26,715 nt of DNA, from NCBI RefSeq assembly GCF_032854445.1, contig NW_027018437.1:1-26715 (forward strand). The letters are read 5' to 3'. The translations under genes and the position numbers were made by a program. The DNA comes from Liolophura sinensis. Lineage: Eukaryota; Mollusca; Polyplacophora; Chitonida; Chitonidae. Positions 21,948 to 26,715 of this stretch are shown here, piece after piece. A model generated the notes under the pieces. The model saw only the letters and a list, made by a program, of their open reading frames with translations, was not told where the DNA came from and did not search any database. The stretch's first letter is position 1, and each line of letters opens with the position of its first letter.

Positions 21948-22496
21948 GTACAGAGTACAAGTGTAGCCGATTTCAATTAACAAAAAGACCAGGCAAAAAT
22001 GCAAAAGTGGAAAAACTGTTCCAGTGCTACTAGTAAGAGCCTAATCCGACGTATTTTGTGACGAGAAATCGAATGGTGCAAACCGCGTTGCTCTCCGGCC
22101 AATACTTTTGGCTGTAGCGACAGATCAATGATCATTGATGTCATAATCACGTGCCCAGCAACGGCTCTTACTCCATGGAAACCAGGGATATTTGCAATTT
22201 TTTAACAGCTGCCGATGCCTGGCCCAATTCCACATCTTTTGGCACCTTATAAATGTGGGTCAGTGTTTAGTTGTACTTTTTACAGCAGACTGTATCAAGT
22301 ACCTTGTGTTTTTTATGTACAAATGGTGTGGTTTTTCTACACATAGATAAAGACATTGAGATTGTCTTGGACTTAGAAGTAAGACAATTGCTGGGTGAGT
22401 AAATGGGCTTAGCCGACAGATTTGACGTCTTCTGGGCTACCGAAGGGCACATAACTTATAGTCAAAAGTTGAATATAGTAATGACCAGTCGCGATT
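21948..22496 (+). repeat. Monomer 41, type P (start of HOR unit 3)
   Basis: Palindrome at 22124-22139, with acacatag and agccgacag as in monomers 35 and 38. Balanced indels: an inserted A in acaagtg and a lost T in gagtaaatggg. Has cggccaat in place of cgaccaat. Confidence 0.95.
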
Positions 22497-23045
22497 GTAC
22501 AGAGAACAGTGTAGCCGATTTCAATTAACAAAAAGACCAGGTAAAAATGCAAAAGTGGAAAAACTGTTCCAGTGCTGCTGGTAAGAGGCTAATCCGACGT
22601 ATTTTGTGACGAGAAATCGAATGGTGCAAACCGCGTTGCTCTCCGACCAATACTTTTGGCTGTAGTGACAATTGAATGATCATTTATGTCATAATCACGT
22701 GCCCAGCAACGGCTCTTACTCCATGGAAACCAGGGAAATTTGCAATTTTTCAACAGCTGCGATGCCTGGCTCAATTCCGCATCTTTTGGCACCTTACTGA
22801 AGTGGGTTAGTGTTCAGTTGTACTTTTTACAGCAGACTGTATCAAGTACCCTTGTGTTTTTTATGTACAAATGGTCTGGCTTTTCTACACGTAGATAAAG
22901 ACATTGACATCGTCTTGGACTTAGAAGTAAGACAATTGCTGGGTGAGTTAATGGGCTTGGCCCAAAGATTTCAGGTCTTCTGGGCTACCGAAGGGAACAT
23001 AACTTATAGTCAAAAGTTGAATATAGTAATGACCAAGTCGCGATT
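22497..23045 (+). repeat. Monomer 42, type C
   Basis: Marks ggtctggcttttc, gacatcgtcttggac, gggcttggccc and gggaacat are shared with monomer 45, three units later. Compensating single-base indels: ctgcgatg, tacccttg, gagttaatggg and accaagtcg. Confidence 0.94.
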
Positions 23046-23593
23046 GTACAGAGTACAGTGTAGCCGATTTCAATTAACAAAAAGACCAGGCAAAAATGCA
23101 AAGTGGAAAAACTGTTCCAGTGCTGCTGGTAAGAGGCTAATCCGACGTATTTTGTGACGACAAATCGAATGGTGCAAACCGCATTGCTCTCCGACCAATA
23201 CTTTTGGCTGTAGTGACAATTGAATGATCATTTATGTCATAATCACGTGCCCAGCAACGGCTCTTACTCCATGGAAACCAGGGAAATTTGCAATTTTTCA
23301 ACAGCTGCCGATGCCTGGCTCAATTCCGCATCTTTTGGCACCTTACTGAAGTGGGTTAGTGTTCAGTTGTACATTTTACAGCAGACTGTATCAAGTACCT
23401 TGTGTTTTTCACGTACAAATGGTCTGGTTTTTCTACACGTAGATAAAGACATTGAGATTGTCTTGCACTTAGAACTAAGGCAATTGCTGGGTGAGTTAAA
23501 TGGGCTTAGCCCAAAGATTTCAGGTCTTCTGGGCTACCGAAGGGCACATAACTTATAGTCAAAAGTTGAATATAGTAATGACCAGTCGCGATT
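23046..23593 (+). repeat. Monomer 43, type C
   Basis: Marks gacaaatcg, accgcattg, tttcacgtac and gaactaagg are shared with monomer 46. One A is lost in tgcaaagtgg. The private change is gtacattttac. Confidence 0.95.
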
Positions 23594-24142
23594 GTACAGA
23601 GTACAGTGTAGCCGATTTCAATTAACAAAAAGGCCGGGCAAAAATGCAAAAGTGGAAAAACTGTTCCAGTGCTGCTGGTAAGAGGCTAATCCGACGTATT
23701 TTGTGACGAGAAATCGAATGGTGCAAACCGCGTTGCTCTCCGACCAATACTTTTGGCTGTAGTGACAATTGAATGATCATTTATGTCATAATCACGTGCC
23801 CAGCAACGGCTCTTACTCCATGGAAACCAGGGAAATTTGCAATTTTTCAACAGCTGCCGATGCCTGGCTCAATTCCGCATCTTTTGGCACCTTACTGAAG
23901 TGGGTTAGTGTTCAGTTGTACTTTTTACAGCAGACTGTATCAAGTACCTTGTGTTTTTTACGTACAAATGGTGTGGTTTTTCTACACGTAGATAAAGACA
24001 TTGAGATTGTCTTGCACTTAGAAGTAAGACAATTGCTGGGTGAGTTAAATGGGCTTAGCCCAAAGATTTCAGGTCTTCTGGGCTACCGAAGGGCACATAA
24101 CTTATAGTCAAAAGTTGAATATAGTAATGACCAGTCGCGATT
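23594..24142 (+). repeat. Monomer 44, type C in the expected P slot
   Basis: Has aggccgggc, gctgctgg, ttactgaagtgggttag, tttttacgtac and tttcagg. It sits where the every-third series predicts a P copy and resembles the C copies 37 and 40. Holds an intact 95-codon ATG frame at 23820-24107 that I do not consider a gene. Confidence 0.95.
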
Positions 24143-24690
24143 GTACAGAGTACAGTGTAGCCGATTTCAATTAACAAAAAGACCAGGTAAAAATGCAAAA
24201 GTGGAAAAACTGTTCCAGTGCCGCTGGTAAGAGGCTAATCCGACGTATTTTGTGACGAGAAATCGAATGGTGCAAACCGCGTTGCTCTCCGACCAATACT
24301 TTTGGCTGTAGTGACAATTGAATGATCATTTATGTCATAATCACGTGCCCAGCAACGGCTCTTACTCCATGGAAACCAGGGAAATTTGCAATTTTTCAAC
24401 AGCTGCCGATGCCTGGCCCAATTCCGCATCTTTTGGCACCTACTGAAGTGGGTTAGTGTTCAGTTGTACTTTTTACAGCAGACTGTATCAAGTACCTTGT
24501 GTTTTTTATGTACAAATGGTCTGGCTTTTCTACACGTAGATAAAGACATTGACATCGTCTTGGACTTAGAAGTAAGACAATTGCTGGGTGAGTTAAATGG
24601 GCTTGGCCCAAAGATTTCAGGTCTTCTGGGCTACCGAAGGGAACATAACTTATAGTCAAAAGTTGAATATAGTAATGACCAGTCGCGATT
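24143..24690 (+). repeat. Monomer 45, type C
   Basis: Repeats the marks of monomer 42 (ctggcttttc, gacatcgtcttggac, gggaacat). Has gccgctgg, tggcccaattccgc and one lost T in ggcacctactg. Confidence 0.95.
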
Positions 24691-25239
24691 GTACAGAGTA
24701 CAGTGTAGCCGATTTCAATTAACAAAAAGACCAGGCAAAAATGCAAAAGTGGAAAAACTGTTCCAGTGCTGCTGGTAAGAGGCTAATCCGACGTATTTTG
24801 TGACGACAAATCGAATGGTGCAAACCGCATTGCTCTCCGACCAATACTTTTGGCTGTATTGACAATTGAATGATCATTTATGTCATAATCACGTGCCCAG
24901 CAACGGCTCTTACTCCATGGAAACCAGGGAAATTTGCAATTTTTCAACAGCTGCCGATGCCTGGCTCAATTCCGCATCTTTTGGCACCTTACTGAAGTGG
25001 GTTAGTGTTCAGTTGTACTTTTTACAGCAGACTGTATCAAGTACCTTGTGTTTTTCACGTACAAATGGTGTGGTTTTTCTACACGTAGATAAAGACATTG
25101 AGATTGTCTTGCACTTAGAACTAAGGCAATTGCTGGGTGAGTTAAATGGGCTTAGCCCAAAGATTTCACGTCTTCTGGGCTACCGAAGGGCACATAACTT
25201 ATAGTCAAAAGTTGAATATAGTAATGACCAGTCGCGATT
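24691..25239 (+). repeat. Monomer 46, type C
   Basis: Repeats the marks of monomer 43 (gacaaatcg, accgcattg, gaactaagg). The private change is gctgtattgac. The tail is atttcacg instead of atttcagg. Confidence 0.95.
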
Positions 25240-25788
25240 GTACAGAGTACAGTGTAGCCGATTTCAATTAACAAAAAGACCAGGCAAAAATGCAAAAGTG
25301 GAAAAACTGTTCCAGTGCTACTAGTAAGAGCCTAATCCGACGTATTTTGTGACGAGAAATCGAATGGTGCAAACCGCGTTGCTCTCCGACCAATACTTTA
25401 GGCTGTAGCGACAGATCAATGATCATTGATGTCATAATCACGTGCCCAGCAACGGCTCTTACTCCATGGAAACCAGGGAAATTTGCAATTTTTCAACAGC
25501 TGCCGATGCCTGGCTTAATTCCACATCTTTTGGCACCTTATAAATGTGGGTCAGTGTTTAGTTGTACTTTTCACAGCAGACTGTATCAAGTACCTTGTGT
25601 TTTTTATGTACAAATGGTGTGGTTTTTCTACACGTAGATAAAGACATTGAGATTGTCTTGGACTTAGAAGTAAGACAATTGCTGGGTGAGTTAAATGGGC
25701 TTAGCCCAAAGATTTGACGTCTTCTGGGCTACCGAAGGGCACATAACTTATAATCAAAAGTTGAATATAGTAATGACCAGTCGCGATT
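25240..25788 (+). repeat. Monomer 47, P head joined to D-type body
   Basis: Palindrome at 25415-25430 with ctttaggctg, as in monomer 12. After it come gaaatttgc, ttcaac, ttccacatc, tttcacagc and ataatcaaaag, as in monomer 13. It looks like a hybrid of the heads and bodies of two neighbouring variants. Confidence 0.95.
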
Positions 25789-26336
25789 GTACAGAGTACA
25801 GTGTAGCCGATTTCAATTAACAAAAAGACCAGGTAAAAATGCAAAAGTGGAAAAACTGTTCCAGTGCTGCTGGAAACAAGCTAATCCGACGTATTTTGTG
25901 ACGAGAAATCGAATGGTGCAAACCGCGTTGCTCTCCGACCAATACTTTTGGCTGTAGTGACAATTGAATGATAATTTATGTCATAATCACGTGCCCAGCA
26001 ACGGCTCTTACTCCATGGAAACCAGGGAAATTTGCAATTTTCAACAGCTGCCGATGCCTGGCTCAATTCCGCATCTTTTGGCACCTTATAAATGTGGGTA
26101 AGTGTTTAGTTGTACTTTTCACAGCAGACTGTATCAAGTACCTTGTGTTTTTTATGTACAAATGGTGTGGTTTTTCTACACGTAGATAAAGACATTGAGA
26201 TTGTCTTGGACTTAGAAGTAAGACAATTGCTGGGTGAGTTAAATGGGCTTAGCCGAAAGATTTCACGTCTTCTGGGCTACCGAAGGGCACATAACTTATA
26301 GTCAAAAGTTGAATATAGTAATGACCAGTCGCGATT
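25789..26336 (+). repeat. Monomer 48, type D
   Basis: Head gctgctggaaacaagc resembles monomer 14. The body gggtaagtg with tttcacagc matches monomer 27. Has atgataatttatg, one lost T before caacag, and an ending agccgaaagatttcacg. Confidence 0.95.
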
Positions 26337-26715
26337 GTACAGAGTACAGTGTAGCCGATTTCAATTAACAAAAAGACCAGATAAAAACCAAAAGTGGAAA
26401 AACTGTTCCAGTGCTGCTGGTAAGAGGCTAATCCGACGTATTTTGTGACGATAAATCGAATGGTGCAAACCGCGTTGCTCTCCGACCAATACTTTTGGCT
26501 GTAGCGACAATTGATTGATCATTGATGTCATAATCACGTGCCCAGCAACGGCTCTTACTCCATGGAAACCAGGGATATTTGCAATTTTTTAACAGCTGCC
26601 GATGCATGGCCCAATTCTGCATCTTTTGGCACCTTAAAAATGTGGGTCAGTGTTCAGTTGTACTTTTTACAGCAGACTGTATCAAGTACCTTGTGTTTTT
26701 TATGTACAAATGGTG
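26337..26715 (+). repeat. Monomer 49, type A, partial
   Basis: Cut off by the window edge at unit position about 379. Has gataaatc, gattgatcattg, gatgcatggccc, ttctgcat and cttaaaaatg, close to monomer 28. The stretch agataaaaaccaaaagtgg differs from the usual aggtaaaaatgcaaaag. Confidence 0.95.

Larger units (their letters stand above)
1..26715 (+). repeat. Satellite DNA array, ~549-bp monomer, 48 full copies plus one partial
   Basis: The motif gtacagagtac recurs at 549-bp spacing (range 541-557) from the first base to the last full unit, always on the + strand, and everything between occurrences aligns to the same consensus. No unrelated sequence of any length interrupts the array, and both ends lie inside it. 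Conserved landmarks in unit coordinates (monomer start = 1) are: an A-tract cluster at 34-67, CCAAT at about 151, CACGTG at about 200, CCATGG at about 227, a T-rich half from about 250 to 390, and a 28-nt imperfect inverted repeat at about 464-491. Variation is mostly point substitution linked into recurring haplotypes. The array has no sustained reading frame, although 549 is divisible by three. The family is not one I recognise by name. The orientation given is arbitrary. Confidence 0.98.

Noticed and set aside
23820-24107. A 95-codon ATG-started open frame, intact in about ten monomers (such as 16, 20, 25, 43, 44, 46), extended to 112 codons only with a TTG start
   Set aside because: The frame is broken in the other classes: TAA in cttataaatg, TGA in agatttgacg, or a frame shift. 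The longer versions need TTG or GTG starts, which suit bacteria, not a eukaryotic satellite. Differences between copies do not concentrate at third positions by eye, and I recognise no domain. A dN/dS test over intact copies with matching transcripts would reopen the question.
1-26715. A giant gene for a repetitive protein, since 549 is divisible by three
   Set aside because: All six frames contain stops within each unit, so no frame runs across monomers.
1-26715. CRISPR array
   Set aside because: The repeating unit is 549 bp with no alternation of short repeats and unique spacers, and no cas-like gene is present.
1-26715. Tandem gene cluster such as rDNA, 5S, histone or snRNA
   Set aside because: I recognise no conserved rRNA, histone or snRNA stretch, and no split A/B-box pair. 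The closest B-box-like string, gatttcaatt, does not fit the consensus.
1-26715. CENP-B box or another known centromere motif
   Set aside because: I looked for the TTCG....A..CGGG core on both strands. The nearest match (ttcgattt on the minus strand) lacks the required A and CGGG. Centromere function cannot be claimed from sequence alone.
1-26715. Tandem transposon copies or an inserted mobile element
   Set aside because: No terminal inverted repeats, target duplications or transposase-like frame are visible, and no monomer is interrupted by foreign sequence.
1-26715. Bacterial or phage origin
   Set aside because: There are no ribosome-binding-site and ORF pairs, no operons and no coding density. 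A 27 kb array of diverged half-kilobase units with higher-order structure is typical of eukaryotic satellite DNA.
2200-26715. T-runs such as T5-T6 after tgtg and ggt as RNA polymerase III terminators
   Set aside because: Several such runs occur in every unit without any upstream Pol III promoter, so they are just part of the T-rich half of the monomer.

Overview
The whole 26.7 kb window is one uninterrupted tandem-repeat (satellite DNA) array. A unit of about 549 bp is repeated head to tail in a single orientation. Taking the conserved gtacagagtac motif as the start of the unit, I count 48 complete monomers plus a 379-bp partial one at the right edge. By my counting, 27 of the 48 complete monomers are exactly 549 bp, and the rest run from 541 to 557 bp. 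Neither flank of the array is in the window. I find no gene, RNA gene, transposon, CRISPR array or other non-satellite insertion. The long complex monomer, the higher-order arrangement of variants and the absence of genes point to a eukaryotic nuclear genome (pericentromeric, subtelomeric or other heterochromatic DNA). The sequence alone does not let me name the organism.

The monomers fall into recurring variants, lettered here for convenience from linked diagnostic sites. P has a 16-bp palindrome near unit position 176. A has cttaaaaatg and ttctgcat. B has cttattcatg and cagcctg. C has cttactgaag, and C' is C with gtggtt. D has gacaattgaatg with cttataaatg. E has gcgtaac with tttcacatc. F lacks 8 bp before tgattgatcat. 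G has aattaattgatc. The order read left to right is: 1 A, 2 B, 3 G, 4 D, 5 A, 6 B, 7 G, 8 B, 9 B, 10 P, 11 C, 12 P, 13 D, 14 C', 15 A, 16 B, 17 P, 18 C, 19 D-like, 20 C, 21 P, 22 D, 23 C', 24 E, 25 C, 26 P, 27 D, 28 A, 29 P, 30 C', 31 E, 32 P, 33 D, 34 C', 35 P, 36 F, 37 C, 38 P, 39 F, 40 C, 41 P, 42-46 C, 47 P, 48 D, 49 A (partial).

Region by region: the left end (1-3846) holds a four-monomer (about 2.2 kb) duplication, A-B-G-D followed by A-B-G. The stretch 4394-13728 is irregular, with segments duplicated at a seven-monomer distance. From 13729 to 25788 a P monomer occupies every third slot (26, 29, 32, 35, 38, 41, 47; only 44 is missing), which gives a three-monomer higher-order repeat of about 1.64 kb. 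Its cleanest part is P-F-C, P-F-C, P at 18669-22496. Several monomers are hybrids of two variants, which suggests unequal crossover or gene conversion.

Each unit carries conserved short features: four nearly helically phased A-tracts, a CCAAT, a CACGTG, a CCATGG, and a 28-nt imperfect inverted repeat near its end. About 18 CpGs occur per unit, and many variant positions are CpG transitions. The open reading frames in the array mostly depend on TTG or GTG starts, differ between variants and are interrupted in every unit, so I do not annotate any as a gene.
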